NCBI RefSeq assembly: GCF_008629655.1
Contig: NZ_VWSG01000006.1
Location: 124,001 to 188,000, forward strand
Direction: 5' to 3'
Source: Paenimyroides baculatum
Lineage (GTDB): Bacteria > Bacteroidota > Bacteroidia > Flavobacteriales > Flavobacteriaceae
Length of the DNA: 64,000 nt
Of this stretch, positions 6,558 to 16,089 are shown one piece after another; position 1 is the stretch's first letter, and every line of letters starts with the position of its first letter. The position numbers were made by a program, and so were the translations under genes. The notes beneath the pieces are model-generated. The model was not told the origin of the DNA and made no database searches. It was given only the letters and a program-made list of their open reading frames with translations.

Positions 6558-7376
6558 TTAATACTGCTCTGTTGTATTAGGGAAATCTTTTGATTTTACA
6601 TCGTCAACATACTGACCGATAGATTTTGTCATGTCTTCGTATAAATTCATGTATCGTCTTAAAAATTTAGGACTGAATTCATGCGTCATTCCAATCATAT
6701 CGTGTACAACTAAAACCTGACCGTCAACGCCGCCACCTGCACCAATTCCAATAATCGGGATAGATACTTCTTGTGCGACTCTTGTAGCTAATGTTGCCGG
6801 AATTTTCTCTAAAACAATGGCAAAACATCCAATTTTTTCCAACATTTTAGCGTCTTCGATCAATTTTTCGGCTTCAGCATCTTCTTTTGCTCTAACCGTA
6901 TATGTTCCGAATTTATAAATAGATTGCGGCGTTAAACCCAAATGCCCCATGACAGGAACACCAGCACCCAAAATCTTTTTAATTCCCTCTTTAATTTCTT
7001 TACCGCCTTCTAACTTCAAGGCATGCGCACCACTTTCTTTCATTACGCGAATGGCAGATTCTAATGCTTTTTTAGAATCAGATTGATAGGTTCCAAAAGG
7101 TAAATCAACCACTACCAATGCACGATCTACACCACGAACCACGCACGATGCATGATAAATCATCTGGTCTAAAGTTATAGGTAAAGTAGTTTCGTGACCC
7201 GCCATTACGTTGCTGGCAGAATCGCCCACCAAAATCACGTCAACCCCGGCAGAATCTACAATTTTAGCCATGGTATAATCGTAAGCGGTAAGCATAGAGA
7301 TTTTTTCTCCGTTTTGTTTCATATCAAAAAGCGACTTGGTAGTCACTATTTTATAATCTTTTTTTGCAACAGACAT
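6558..7376 (-). CDS. panB: 3-methyl-2-oxobutanoate hydroxymethyltransferase
   Basis: PanB transfers a hydroxymethyl group from 5,10-methylene-tetrahydrofolate to 2-oxoisovalerate, giving ketopantoate, the first committed step of pantothenate and CoA synthesis in the cytoplasm. The 272-residue length is typical. Visible signatures are [19 protein letters not shown], the metal-site region [16 protein letters not shown], the [11 protein letters not shown] segment, KLEGG, and [16 protein letters not shown], followed by [18 protein letters not shown]. The catalytic region is complete. No other pan gene is in the window. The start ATG directly precedes [12 protein letters not shown]. The 129-bp gap to the upstream gene holds no clear terminator. 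Confidence 0.97.
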   Translation of the reverse strand: MSVAKKDYKIVTTKSLFDMKQNGEKISMLTAYDYTMAKIVDSAGVDVILVGDSASNVMAGHETTLPITLDQMIYHASCVVRGVDRALVVVDLPFGTYQSDSKKALESAIRVMKESGAHALKLEGGKEIKEGIKKILGAGVPVMGHLGLTPQSIYKFGTYTVRAKEDAEAEKLIEDAKMLEKIGCFAIVLEKIPATLATRVAQEVSIPIIGIGAGGGVDGQVLVVHDMIGMTHEFSPKFLRRYMNLYEDMTKSIGQYVDDVKSKDFPNTTEQY

Positions 7377-7505
7377 ACTGTAATAATTGTTGTTTAGTTG
7401 TGGTAAAATTAGATAAAAAGTTTAAGAAAAAGGCAGTTAGCTGTTATTTCTTGCTTTTTTCGTTTAAATACTGAAGTTCAAATTGTGTTTATTGTAAGTT
7501 TCTAT

Positions 7506-8705
7506 TTAACAATAATAATGAGCCGTTACTTTAAAAAGGTGGTCATTTTTAAACTGAAATTCGTACGTCATGTAATCATTGCTGATGTAATATGAATTGG
7601 TAAGCGGATTTATAGAGGAGATCAATCCCATACCGGCTTTTAAAAATTCGGTAGGAGTTGTTGTATTATTTAAATAGGTGTTTTTAATTTTAAAACCGTT
7701 GGTATTTACCATTTCCATAGATCGTATGTGGTAGGTTTTATTTACATCGTGCCCAATACATTCTACCGAACCAAAAAACACGTTGGTTTCATAATCGCCC
7801 AAACCACAATCGTCTAAATTGGTATATTGATCTTTAATCTTTCCTAAATTAGTTTCCAAAAAAGCTTTTTTAAATCCCTTTTCAGGTTCTACTTCGTTAT
7901 TCAATGTAAAGCCAAACTGCTTTTCCTTCTGTAATTTAATCGGAAGATTAAAATCGTCTTTTGGAATATTCTTTAAAACATCGGCTTGCAGTAAACAAAT
8001 CTCCGCAACATCCTGTTGATTATTTTTTGATGCAAATTCGGCATACAAACGCAAAGCCGCTTCGTTTTCTTCGGGATTGCTGTTCCAACCTAATTCTAAA
8101 ATACGTTCTGCAAATTTCTTTTGATCTTCTAAAGTTTCGGCCTTTTTGTATTCGTTCTTTAAAGCATTTAAATCTGGTCGCTTGCCAACATATTTCACAG
8201 GAATGTATCCTTTTTTATCATCAATCTGCACCGGAATCCAAGATTCTGCATTGTATGGATAATAATAAATTGGTACAGGTGTTCCGTTTAACAGATTTCC
8301 TACAGCTGCAGACGAACTGTTAGGTAATTCGCGAATTTTAAGACTTGCAACTGTTGTAAACAAATGGGGCGATCCGTAATAACCATCGTTTTCTATAATA
8401 ATTGCCGGCGATTTTTCGTAATCGTCGCTGGCATTTAAACGTTCTTTTACATTGTAAGTATCGGTAATGTAAATGGTTTCGGTATGCGGTGTGTAAACTT
8501 TATAAACATATTTATCCTGAAGAAATTCATACGAATCTATTTGTGCACCACGTAGAAAAATGCCCACGGCTTTTGATCCTTTTTCGTTGTTAAATGCAAC
8601 GGTGGGAGTTACCACATACAAACGAGGTAATGGTTTGACAGGATGTTTAGGTTGCGCCCAAAATTGAGTTGTTGAAAGTAAAACAAATAAAAGTGCTTTT
8701 TTCAT
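7506..8705 (-). CDS. Secreted/periplasmic SH3-domain protein
   Basis: The 399-residue protein starts with a signal peptide (MKKALLFVLLSTTQFWAQ, cleavage after about residue 18). Residues of about 115-180 form a bacterial SH3-like domain (VASLKIRELPNSSSAAVGNLLNGTPVPIYYY...WIPVQIDDKKGYIPVKYV), the kind that binds peptidoglycan or envelope ligands. The rest, including a helical stretch at about 185-270 and a C-terminal beta-rich part, is not recognised. It follows the serine dehydratase gene by 12 bp on the same strand, so it may be co-transcribed. It could be a lineage-specific envelope protein; no enzymatic motif is visible. Confidence 0.75.
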   Translation of the reverse strand: MKKALLFVLLSTTQFWAQPKHPVKPLPRLYVVTPTVAFNNEKGSKAVGIFLRGAQIDSYEFLQDKYVYKVYTPHTETIYITDTYNVKERLNASDDYEKSPAIIIENDGYYGSPHLFTTVASLKIRELPNSSSAAVGNLLNGTPVPIYYYPYNAESWIPVQIDDKKGYIPVKYVGKRPDLNALKNEYKKAETLEDQKKFAERILELGWNSNPEENEAALRLYAEFASKNNQQDVAEICLLQADVLKNIPKDDFNLPIKLQKEKQFGFTLNNEVEPEKGFKKAFLETNLGKIKDQYTNLDDCGLGDYETNVFFGSVECIGHDVNKTYHIRSMEMVNTNGFKIKNTYLNNTTTPTEFLKAGMGLISSINPLTNSYYISNDYMTYEFQFKNDHLFKVTAHYYC

Positions 8706-8717
8706 TGATAAAATGCA

Positions 8718-10139
8718 TTAACAGTCGGCCATATTAACGGCAATTGCCAAACCACCTTCTGATGTTTCTTTGTATTTGTTGTTCATATCCTGCGCAGTTC
8801 GCCACATGGTATTCACAACTTTATCTAACGGAACTTTTACGTTTTTAGGATCGGTGTCTAACGCCAATTCGGCTGCGTTAATGGCTTTAATGGCACCCAT
8901 GGTGTTGCGTTCAATACATGGAATCTGTACCAAACCACCAATTGGGTCGCACGTTAAACCTAAATGATGTTCCATGGCAATTTCGGCAGCAACGGTAACT
9001 TGTTCGGGTGTTCCGCCCATTAATTCGCACAATGCCGCAGCAGCCATTGCAGACGATACGCCAATTTCTGCCTGACAACCGCCCATTGCAGCAGATATAG
9101 TCGCTCCTTTTTTAAAGATCGAACCAATTTCGCCGGCAACCATTAAAAACTGTTTAATTTCTTTATCGCCCGCTTTATGGTTTTCAATAGTTAAGTAATA
9201 CATTAAAACGGCAGGTATTACGCCTGCGCTTCCGTTGGTAGGTGCAGTAACCACGCGACCTAACGATGCGTTAACTTCGTTTACCGACAAAGCAAAACAG
9301 CTTACCCATTTTAAGATCTGACGGAAATAAACTTTTGTTTTGCGAATGGTTTGCAGCCATTCCTGCGGATTGTTATAAGGTAAATCGCCTTTTAATTTTT
9401 GATACGTATCGTAAGCACGTCTGCGAACATTCAATCCGCCCGGAAGTGTTCCTTCGGTGTGGCAACCAATGTAGATACACTCTAGCATGGTGTTCCAAAT
9501 GCGCATTAGTTCATGATCGATTTCTTCGGGAGATCGTAACGATAATTCGTTTTCGTAAACCAGTTCTGATATTGATTTGTTTTCTTGTTTGCAGAAAGCT
9601 AAAAGTTCATCGGCTTTATCAATAGGAAATGGGAAAGTCGCTTTAATTTCGTCTTTTTCTGAACTTTCTGAAGATTCTTCTTTTACAACGAATCCGCCAC
9701 CAATAGAGTAGAAGGTTGATACATATTCGCCACCCTGATAAAATGCCGTAAACGTTAAACCGTTGGCATGAAAAGGTAAAAAGTTTTTGTTGAATACAAT
9801 ATTTTCGCTTGGATTAAACTGTATGTGGACAGCATTTCCCAAGTTTAAAATATTTGTTTGCTTGATTTGATCGATAATTCCGGAGATATCATCAACAGGA
9901 ACGTATTCAGGATCGGCACCGCTTAAACCCAGCATTACTGCTAAATCGGTAGCATGACCAATTCCGGTTAACGAAAGCGATCCGTATAAATCAACAGAAA
10001 CACGTTCAACCTTTTCAAAAATATTCAACTCTTTTAATTCGGCAATAAAGCGTTCGGCGGCTCTCCAAGGTCCTAATGTGTGGGAGCTCGATGGACCAAC
10101 GCCAATTTTTAACATATCAAAAACCGAAATACATTCCAT
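8718..10139 (-). CDS. sdaA: L-serine ammonia-lyase (iron-sulfur dependent)
   Basis: This single-chain L-serine dehydratase converts L-serine to pyruvate and ammonia using an oxygen-sensitive [4Fe-4S] cluster. The N-terminal domain carries [24 protein letters not shown], and the C-terminal domain has [13 protein letters not shown], the cysteine-containing [15 protein letters not shown] and the [16 protein letters not shown] cluster region. The two domains are separate genes in some Gram-positives but fused here, giving about 473 residues. I start it at the ATG whose complement is 10137-10139 (MECISVF); a TTG three codons earlier is less likely. It is divergent from dnaK, separated by 264 bp. 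Confidence 0.95.
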   Translation of the reverse strand: MECISVFDMLKIGVGPSSSHTLGPWRAAERFIAELKELNIFEKVERVSVDLYGSLSLTGIGHATDLAVMLGLSGADPEYVPVDDISGIIDQIKQTNILNLGNAVHIQFNPSENIVFNKNFLPFHANGLTFTAFYQGGEYVSTFYSIGGGFVVKEESSESSEKDEIKATFPFPIDKADELLAFCKQENKSISELVYENELSLRSPEEIDHELMRIWNTMLECIYIGCHTEGTLPGGLNVRRRAYDTYQKLKGDLPYNNPQEWLQTIRKTKVYFRQILKWVSCFALSVNEVNASLGRVVTAPTNGSAGVIPAVLMYYLTIENHKAGDKEIKQFLMVAGEIGSIFKKGATISAAMGGCQAEIGVSSAMAAAALCELMGGTPEQVTVAAEIAMEHHLGLTCDPIGGLVQIPCIERNTMGAIKAINAAELALDTDPKNVKVPLDKVVNTMWRTAQDMNNKYKETSEGGLAIAVNMADC

Positions 10140-10209
10140 AAAAATCAAACAATTAATAAAGCGAAGATAGGCAAAAATAAATGGAAGTTTTTTAAAATTT
10201 TGTTAGATA

Positions 10210-10306
10210 TGACAAATGTTTGCAACAGATACTTTTTGACATTATTGTTGATTAATTATGAAGCGATTTCTGACAGTATGTCATTTTGTTCTGACGGTTT
10301 CTGACA
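10210..10306. promoter_or_regulatory. TGAC-repeat cluster upstream of dnaK
   Basis: TGACA or TGACG occurs at 10210, 10237, 10271, 10292 and 10302, and the first three bases of a TCTGAC motif repeat at 10269, 10290 and 10300, that is about two and one helical turns apart. TGACAGTATGTCA (10271-10283) is an inverted repeat. The cluster ends about 100 bp before dnaK. No CIRCE element is present. A heat-shock or other regulator site is an inference. Confidence 0.45.
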
Positions 10307-10403
10307 TTTTTTTATACTTTTTAAGTTAGGCACAACAATTGACTAATAGAATCCGTGAACAAATCACAAAAACAATAAATACAAAATAAAAAGATATAAT
10401 AAT

Positions 10404-12293
10404 ATGAGTAAGATAATTGGAATTGACTTAGGAACTACGAACTCTTGTGTTGCTGTAATGGAAGGTAACGAAGCTGTGGTTATTCCAAATGCAGAAGGTA
10501 AAAGAACAACGCCGTCTGTGATTGCCTTTGTAGAAGGTGGCGAAATTAAAGTGGGTGATCCTGCAAAACGTCAGGCGGTAACAAACCCTACAAAAACCAT
10601 AGCGTCTATTAAGCGTTTTATGGGTGAGAAATTTTCTGAAGTTCAGAAAGAATTAACCCACACTGCTTACAAAGTAGTTAAGGGTGATAACGATACACCA
10701 CGTGTTGATATCGACGGTCGTTTGTACACTCCGCAAGAATTATCGGCAATGACACTTCAAAAAATGAAGAAAACTGCCGAAGATTATTTAGGACAAACAG
10801 TTACACAGGCAGTTATTACGGTTCCTGCATATTTTAACGATGCACAACGTCAGGCTACTAAAGAAGCTGGTCAAATTGCTGGTTTAGAAGTTATGCGTAT
10901 TATCAACGAACCTACTGCTGCTGCGTTAGCTTACGGTTTAGATAAAGGCGGACAAGATAAGAAAATTGCAGTTTACGATTTAGGTGGTGGTACATTTGAT
11001 ATCTCGATCTTAGAATTAGGTGACGGAGTTTTTGAAGTATTGTCTACAAACGGAGATACACATTTAGGAGGTGACGATTTTGACCAAGTAATCATTAACT
11101 GGTTAGCAAACGAATTTAATAGTGCAGAAGGTGTAGATTTACGTCAGGATCCAATGGCATTACAACGTTTAAAAGAAGCTGCAGAGAAAGCGAAGATCGA
11201 ATTATCATCATCAGCTCAAACTGAAATCAACTTACCTTACGTAACTGCTACTGCTACAGGACCAAAACACTTGGTACAAACATTAACTCGTGCAAAATTC
11301 GAGCAATTAGCAGACGAATTGGTACGTCGTTCAATGGAACCATGTAAAAAAGCTTTAAACGATGCAGGTTTATCAATCTCTGATATCGATGAGGTAATCT
11401 TGGTAGGTGGATCAACACGTATTCCGGTAATTCAGGAACAAGTAGAGAAATTCTTCGGTAAAAAACCATCAAAAGGAGTAAATCCTGACGAAGTTGTTGC
11501 TTTAGGAGCTGCAATTCAAGGTGGCGTTTTAACGGGCGATGTTAAAGACGTATTGTTGTTAGACGTTACACCTTTATCATTAGGAATTGAAACTATGGGT
11601 GGTGTTTTTACAAAGTTAATCGAATCGAACACAACCATTCCAACAAAAAAATCACAAGTGTTTTCTACGGCTGTAGATAATCAGCCATCGGTAGAAATTC
11701 ACGTATTGCAAGGTGAGCGCCCAATGGCAAACGATAATAAAACAATTGGTCGTTTCCATTTAGACGGTTTACCACCAGCACAACGCGGTGTGCCACAAAT
11801 TGAAGTTACTTTTGATATTGATGCAAACGGTATCATTAAAGTATCGGCAACCGATAAAGGAACAGGAAAATCACACGATATCCGTATCGAAGCTTCTTCA
11901 GGATTAACTCCGGAAGAAATCGAAAAAATGAAGAAAGAAGCGGAAGCAAATGCTGAAGCAGATAATAAATTGAAAGAAACTGCTGATAAATTAAACGAGG
12001 CAGACGGAATGGTTTTCCAAACCGAAAAACAATTGAAAGAGTTTGGCGATAAATTGTCAGACGCTAACAAATCGAACATCGAAGGTGCATTGGAAGAATT
12101 GAAAAAAGCATACGAAACTCGTGAAGTAGCTACAATTCAACCTGCTTTAGACAAAATCAACGAAGCTTGGAAAGCAGCATCGGAAGAAATGTACAAAGCA
12201 CAAGACGGTCAGCAAGGTGGTGCGCAACAAGCACAACCAACGCAAGACGGTGGCGATGCTACACAAGATGTAGATTACGAAGAAGTAAAGTAA
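10404..12293 (+). CDS. dnaK: Chaperone DnaK (Hsp70)
   Basis: DnaK is the ATP-dependent cytoplasmic chaperone that, with DnaJ and GrpE, binds exposed hydrophobic peptides. The 629-residue protein begins [21 protein letters not shown], has the actin-like ATPase signatures [17 protein letters not shown] (about 189-205) and [14 protein letters not shown] (about 330), the linker [17 protein letters not shown] (about 388), the substrate domain, and the helical lid. The tail ends DYEEVK, close to the usual EEVDYEEVK. Neither dnaJ nor grpE is adjacent, as is common in Bacteroidota. A 110-bp upstream stretch with repeated TGAC motifs and no standard -7 box may hold its heat-shock control. It ends in a terminator at 12314. 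Confidence 0.98.
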   Translation: MSKIIGIDLGTTNSCVAVMEGNEAVVIPNAEGKRTTPSVIAFVEGGEIKVGDPAKRQAVTNPTKTIASIKRFMGEKFSEVQKELTHTAYKVVKGDNDTPRVDIDGRLYTPQELSAMTLQKMKKTAEDYLGQTVTQAVITVPAYFNDAQRQATKEAGQIAGLEVMRIINEPTAAALAYGLDKGGQDKKIAVYDLGGGTFDISILELGDGVFEVLSTNGDTHLGGDDFDQVIINWLANEFNSAEGVDLRQDPMALQRLKEAAEKAKIELSSSAQTEINLPYVTATATGPKHLVQTLTRAKFEQLADELVRRSMEPCKKALNDAGLSISDIDEVILVGGSTRIPVIQEQVEKFFGKKPSKGVNPDEVVALGAAIQGGVLTGDVKDVLLLDVTPLSLGIETMGGVFTKLIESNTTIPTKKSQVFSTAVDNQPSVEIHVLQGERPMANDNKTIGRFHLDGLPPAQRGVPQIEVTFDIDANGIIKVSATDKGTGKSHDIRIEASSGLTPEEIEKMKKEAEANAEADNKLKETADKLNEADGMVFQTEKQLKEFGDKLSDANKSNIEGALEELKKAYETREVATIQPALDKINEAWKAASEEMYKAQDGQQGGAQQAQPTQDGGDATQDVDYEEVK

Positions 12294-12313
12294 TAGATTT
12301 TTTCATAAATGCG

Positions 12314-12346
12314 AAAAACCTCAAGCAGAAATGTTTGAGGTTTTTT
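12314..12346 (+). terminator. Terminator of dnaK
   Basis: An 11-bp stem (12314-12324 with 12335-12345) and T run lie 21 bp after the dnaK stop. Confidence 0.85.
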
Positions 12347-12378
12347 GTTTATATTTATATTTTAAAAATAACACTCTT

Positions 12379-13260
12379 ATGAAAAACAAATACTTATCAT
12401 TAACATTTTTGTCAGTTTTATTATTTAGCTGTAATAATAATGATGAAGAAATCGTAGAGAGCTATACATCAGACTTTCCAAATATAGATAATACGCAGGC
12501 AATGGGCGTGGGAGAAACTTTATCAACACCAACTGCAACGAATGTAAAATTAGATTCTATGAAGATGTATTATTATGATTTCTTTTCTAAAGCTACACCA
12601 AGTTTACCAGGATTGACTTATATGTATGAAACTAAAGAATCTCATCCGCCATCTACTTTATTAGAGATTAAGCATTATTTTACTTATGAAGCAAATGGAT
12701 TTGTTGATACGAGAACTGTTGTTTTAAGCGGATTTTATAATACAACCTTTACATTTGCATTTAACTATGATTATAATGATGTTAATGAATTAGAAATGTC
12801 AGATTTAGTCATTTATAAGAACAATGAAATGGTTCATGAAAATACTTTAGATTATAGTGTAAATGATCCTAATGAATCTTTAAAGTATTATCAATACAAT
12901 CAGTACAATGTCACATCTAATAGTGTAACAGATTTTAAAACGCCAAAGAATGTGTATAATCCTGAGAGGAATTTATTACCTCCTAACATTAGATTACAAT
13001 ATCTGAATTTATTAGATAATGGTGTGAGTGGTTTTGATTTCGGAAATTATTATTATGTAGTTCGGGATCTATTTGATAACAGAGGATTTATAAATACACA
13101 TTGTACATTTCCTTTACAGAATGAATATATAGAACATCATCAACCCGTTTTACTTGATAATATTCAATACAAAGTAAGGCAAGATCATTATCCTGAAATT
13201 ATTCAGTACGGCAATGTTTATGCTGGTGGATATCGTTTTTTGTATTACTATAAAAACTAA
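12379..13260 (+). CDS. Hypothetical lipoprotein
   Basis: I start this gene at the ATG at 12379 rather than at 12331, because the earlier start would lie in the dnaK terminator and because the later one gives a clean lipoprotein signal: MKNKYLSLTFLSVLLFSC with the lipid-bearing cysteine at residue 18, followed by NNNDEE, an acidic tether typical of surface-exposed or outer-membrane lipoproteins in Flavobacteriaceae. The mature part (about 275 residues) is beta-rich with many Tyr and Asn residues; no domain was recognised. It is a single-gene unit closed by the bidirectional terminator at 13274. Confidence 0.75.
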   Translation: MKNKYLSLTFLSVLLFSCNNNDEEIVESYTSDFPNIDNTQAMGVGETLSTPTATNVKLDSMKMYYYDFFSKATPSLPGLTYMYETKESHPPSTLLEIKHYFTYEANGFVDTRTVVLSGFYNTTFTFAFNYDYNDVNELEMSDLVIYKNNEMVHENTLDYSVNDPNESLKYYQYNQYNVTSNSVTDFKTPKNVYNPERNLLPPNIRLQYLNLLDNGVSGFDFGNYYYVVRDLFDNRGFINTHCTFPLQNEYIEHHQPVLLDNIQYKVRQDHYPEIIQYGNVYAGGYRFLYYYKN

Positions 13261-13273
13261 AATTATACTCACA

Positions 13274-13302
13274 AAAAAATCCGACCATTGGTCGGATTTT
13301 TT
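13274..13302. terminator. Bidirectional terminator
   Basis: CCGACC at 13281-13286 pairs with GGTCGG at 13290-13295, extended by an A run and a T run. It separates the convergent lipoprotein and DUF4293 genes. Confidence 0.85.
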
Positions 13303-13330
13303 AACGCACTAATAAACTAAGATAAAAGGT

Positions 13331-13741
13331 TTATCGTATACGATCTGCAGATTTCACAAGATCTTCGTCCTTCTTTATGGCTTTGTTGGCTAATGCCAGC
13401 AAAATGATAGATCCGATAGGAAGAAACATCCCAATACCCTTCTCTGAAACCAAAGTTTCTCCAGATAAATTTAGCGATTGATACACAAATAATCCTAGTA
13501 ATATAAAGTTCAATATCATGTTCAATCTGTTATAAACAAATTGAGTTTGTCTTTTTTTGTAAGAGAAAATCGAAATAATACTTAAAGCTGCACTTGCACC
13601 AAACATCAACGTGTATAAGGTACTTTGCCCAACGCGAAAATCTATCCCGTTTGCATCTTTCCATAAAGGAAAAACTAAAGATAAAACGCCTGCAATAATA
13701 AATGCCAATGCTAAATAAACCGATTGTATTCTCTGAATCAT
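13331..13741 (-). CDS. DUF4293 family membrane protein
   Basis: The 136-residue protein matches DUF4293, a Bacteroidota family of small four-helix membrane proteins beginning MIQRIQSVYLALAF. Hydrophobic segments lie at about residues 8-25, 42-60, 72-90 and 105-122, and the C-terminus is charged (KKDEDLVKSADRIR). Its function is unknown. It is divergent from rho, a neighbour pair that is common in flavobacteria. A TACTTTTG box on its strand (complement 13759-13766) is a likely -7 element. Confidence 0.85.
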   Translation of the reverse strand: MIQRIQSVYLALAFIIAGVLSLVFPLWKDANGIDFRVGQSTLYTLMFGASAALSIISIFSYKKRQTQFVYNRLNMILNFILLGLFVYQSLNLSGETLVSEKGIGMFLPIGSIILLALANKAIKKDEDLVKSADRIR

Positions 13742-13925
13742 TACTATTTATTTGATTACAAAAGTAACACTAAATTTCATTAAAAAACATTGATATTTAA
13801 AAAAAAATTGTAATATTGCATTAGAAAATCGTAACTTCTTCATTGTTCGAGCTTTCTATCCTTAACAGATATCCTTCTCTTAAGAAAAATCACAATAATA
13901 ATATCTAACAACAACGTCATAATTT

Positions 13926-15617
13926 ATGTTTGACAAAAATGTGTTAAAGGGTATGAAGTTGCCCGAACTTAAAGAAATAGCTAAGAAAGTAGGCGTTGAA
14001 AAGTTGAATCTTAAAAAAGAGGAACTTATTGAGGCAGTTTTAAAAATTCAAGAAGAATTTCAGAAAAGCGAGCCTAAAGCAGAAACACCTGTTAAAGAAG
14101 CATCTGAGGTAACGAATGACTCTGCTGAAAAGAAAGAAAAAAGAAAGCGCATTCACAATGCACCTGAAGAGCAAACAGAGCAGACTTCTTTACCTGAAAA
14201 TCCGCAACCAGTTGCAGAAGAGGGAATTAAAACTGAAGTACCTCAAAATCCTTCTGCCGAAAAGCAACGCAAACCTCAGAATAAAAATCAAAACCAACGC
14301 AATAAAACGAACAATCAGCCACAGGTTCAATCAGAACCAGTAAATGTTGAAAAAGATGTTGTTGCCGAAGTCCCTGCTGAAGAAATAGTTGTGGTGGCTG
14401 AAAAGCAAATTCAGAACCCAAACCAAAATAGAAATAAAAACCAAAATCCAAATCAGAATCAGAAAAAGCAAAATTACCGCGATCCTGATTACGAATTTGA
14501 AGGGATTATAGAATGCGAAGGTGTTCTTGAAGTTCCAAAAGATGGTGGTTCGCACGGATATCTGCGTTCTGCAGATTACAACTACCGTAAATCACCAGAC
14601 GATGTGTATATCTCGCAATCTCAAATTCGTTTGTTTGGTTTAAAAAAAGGTGATACCATTAAAGGAATTGTTCGTCCACCAAAAGGAAACGAGCAACATT
14701 TTCCGCTGGTTCGTATCACAAAAATCAACGGACATGAGCCTGATGAGGTTCGCGATCGTCCTTCATTCGAACATTTAACACCGCTTTTTCCTAAAGATAA
14801 ATTCAATTTATCGGGTAATAATTCTAAACTTTCAACACGCATTATCGATCTGTTTGCGCCAATAGGTAAGGGGCAGCGTGGTATGATTGTGGCACAGCCG
14901 AAAACCGGTAAAACGATGATGTTGAAAGAGATTGCCAATGCTATTGCAGACAATCATCCGGAAGTTTATCAGATTGTTTTGTTGATCGATGAACGCCCTG
15001 AAGAGGTTACCGATATGCAGCGTAACGTACGTGCAGAGGTTGTAGCTTCTACGTTTGATGAAGAAGCACGTTACCACGTAGAATTAGCTGATATGGTTTT
15101 AGAAAAAGCAAAACGTTTGGTTGAGTGTGGGCATGATGTAGTTATCTTGTTAGATTCTATTACACGTTTGGCGCGTGCCTACAATACGGTTCAGCCGGCA
15201 TCGGGTAGAGTGTTGTCTGGTGGTGTTGATGCCAATGCATTGCAAAAACCTAAACGTTTTTTTGGAGCGGCACGTAACATTGAAAATGGCGGATCGTTAA
15301 CAATCATTGCTACTGCTTTAACCGATACAGGTTCTAAAATGGACGATGTAATTTTCGAAGAATTTAAAGGAACTGGTAATATGGAATTGCAGTTAGATCG
15401 TAAAATTGCGAACAAACGTATCTTCCCGGCTGTTGATTTAACGTCATCATCAACCCGTCGCGACGATTTATTGCAGGATCGATATACAAACAGCAAAATG
15501 GTTGTTTTACGTAATATTTTGGCAGATATGAATCCGGTTGAAGCAATTACGTTTATTCATGATCGTATCAAAAACACCAAATCAAACGACGAGTTTTTTG
15601 ACAGTATGCGTGATTAA
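13926..15617 (+). CDS. rho: Transcription termination factor Rho
   Basis: Rho is the hexameric RNA-dependent ATPase/helicase that terminates transcription. The 563-residue protein has an N-terminal Rho_N/SAP-like segment (about 1-45), a long low-complexity insertion (about 46-183) rich in Glu, Lys, Gln and Asn, the OSB-fold RNA-binding domain (about 190-260, with GSHGYLR), and the ATPase core with Walker A in [11 protein letters not shown] (about residues 319-329) and [10 protein letters not shown], plus the R and Q loop regions. The extra 130 residues explain the length over the 420 of E. coli Rho; such insertions are usual in Bacteroidota. A 184-bp leader precedes it without a clear -7 box. 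Confidence 0.97.
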   Translation: MFDKNVLKGMKLPELKEIAKKVGVEKLNLKKEELIEAVLKIQEEFQKSEPKAETPVKEASEVTNDSAEKKEKRKRIHNAPEEQTEQTSLPENPQPVAEEGIKTEVPQNPSAEKQRKPQNKNQNQRNKTNNQPQVQSEPVNVEKDVVAEVPAEEIVVVAEKQIQNPNQNRNKNQNPNQNQKKQNYRDPDYEFEGIIECEGVLEVPKDGGSHGYLRSADYNYRKSPDDVYISQSQIRLFGLKKGDTIKGIVRPPKGNEQHFPLVRITKINGHEPDEVRDRPSFEHLTPLFPKDKFNLSGNNSKLSTRIIDLFAPIGKGQRGMIVAQPKTGKTMMLKEIANAIADNHPEVYQIVLLIDERPEEVTDMQRNVRAEVVASTFDEEARYHVELADMVLEKAKRLVECGHDVVILLDSITRLARAYNTVQPASGRVLSGGVDANALQKPKRFFGAARNIENGGSLTIIATALTDTGSKMDDVIFEEFKGTGNMELQLDRKIANKRIFPAVDLTSSSTRRDDLLQDRYTNSKMVVLRNILADMNPVEAITFIHDRIKNTKSNDEFFDSMRD

Positions 15618-15627
15618 TTTTATCAGA

Positions 15628-16059
15628 ATGAAAAAAGCAATTTTTTTACTTATACTATTTTTTGGATTTTTAAACGGAACATCGGCTCAAAGTTTTACCG
15701 ATGTTTGGACACCTAAACAGTTAATGGAAACGAAAATATTGTCAGATAAAATTCAGCAGAATAAAATGAAAAATACTTTTGTAGTTAACATTGGTCCCGA
15801 TGCTGTTATAAAAAAATCATTCAACGCAGGTGCAGCTAAAGATGCTAAAAATTTAGAAACGCTTAAGCAATACTTAAAAAAGATTCCTAAAGATAAAGAG
15901 GTTGTTTTGTATTGCGGTTGTTGTCCGTTTGATAAATGCCCTAATATTCGCCCGGCATTTAAAATGTTGATTGATTTAGGTTATAAAAACGCAAAACTTT
16001 TAAATATTCCAAAGAATATAAAAATAGACTGGATAGATAAAGGTTATCCAATAAATTAA
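15628..16059 (+). CDS. Exported rhodanese-like protein
   Basis: Starting at ATG 15628, 10 bp after the rho stop, this gives 143 residues beginning with a signal peptide (MKKAIFLLILFFGFLNGTSAQ). An earlier in-frame start would overlap rho and spoil the signal. The remainder resembles a rhodanese-like domain in its order: FVVNIGPDAVIKKSFNAG, then KEVVLYCGCCPFDKCPNIRPA and LGYKNAKLLN. The position of the rhodanese active-site loop holds CGCCPFDKC, four cysteines within nine residues, which is more than a normal sulfurtransferase loop and might bind metal. A periplasmic sulfur-carrier or redox role is inferred. Confidence 0.7.
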   Translation: MKKAIFLLILFFGFLNGTSAQSFTDVWTPKQLMETKILSDKIQQNKMKNTFVVNIGPDAVIKKSFNAGAAKDAKNLETLKQYLKKIPKDKEVVLYCGCCPFDKCPNIRPAFKMLIDLGYKNAKLLNIPKNIKIDWIDKGYPIN

Positions 16060-16088
16060 AAACTCCGATCAGCCGATCGGAGTTTTTT
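16059..16088. terminator. Bidirectional terminator
   Basis: A perfect 12-bp stem (16059-16070 with 16075-16086) and a 4-base loop with flanking A and T runs separates two convergent genes. Confidence 0.9.
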
Positions 16089-16089
16089 G

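Noticed and set aside
12331-12378. N-terminal extension of the lipoprotein gene from the ATG at 12331
   Set aside because: It lies in the dnaK terminator and destroys the signal peptide; the start at 12379 is better.
15538-15627. Upstream start for the rhodanese-like gene
   Set aside because: It overlaps the end of rho by about 80 bp and spoils the signal peptide.
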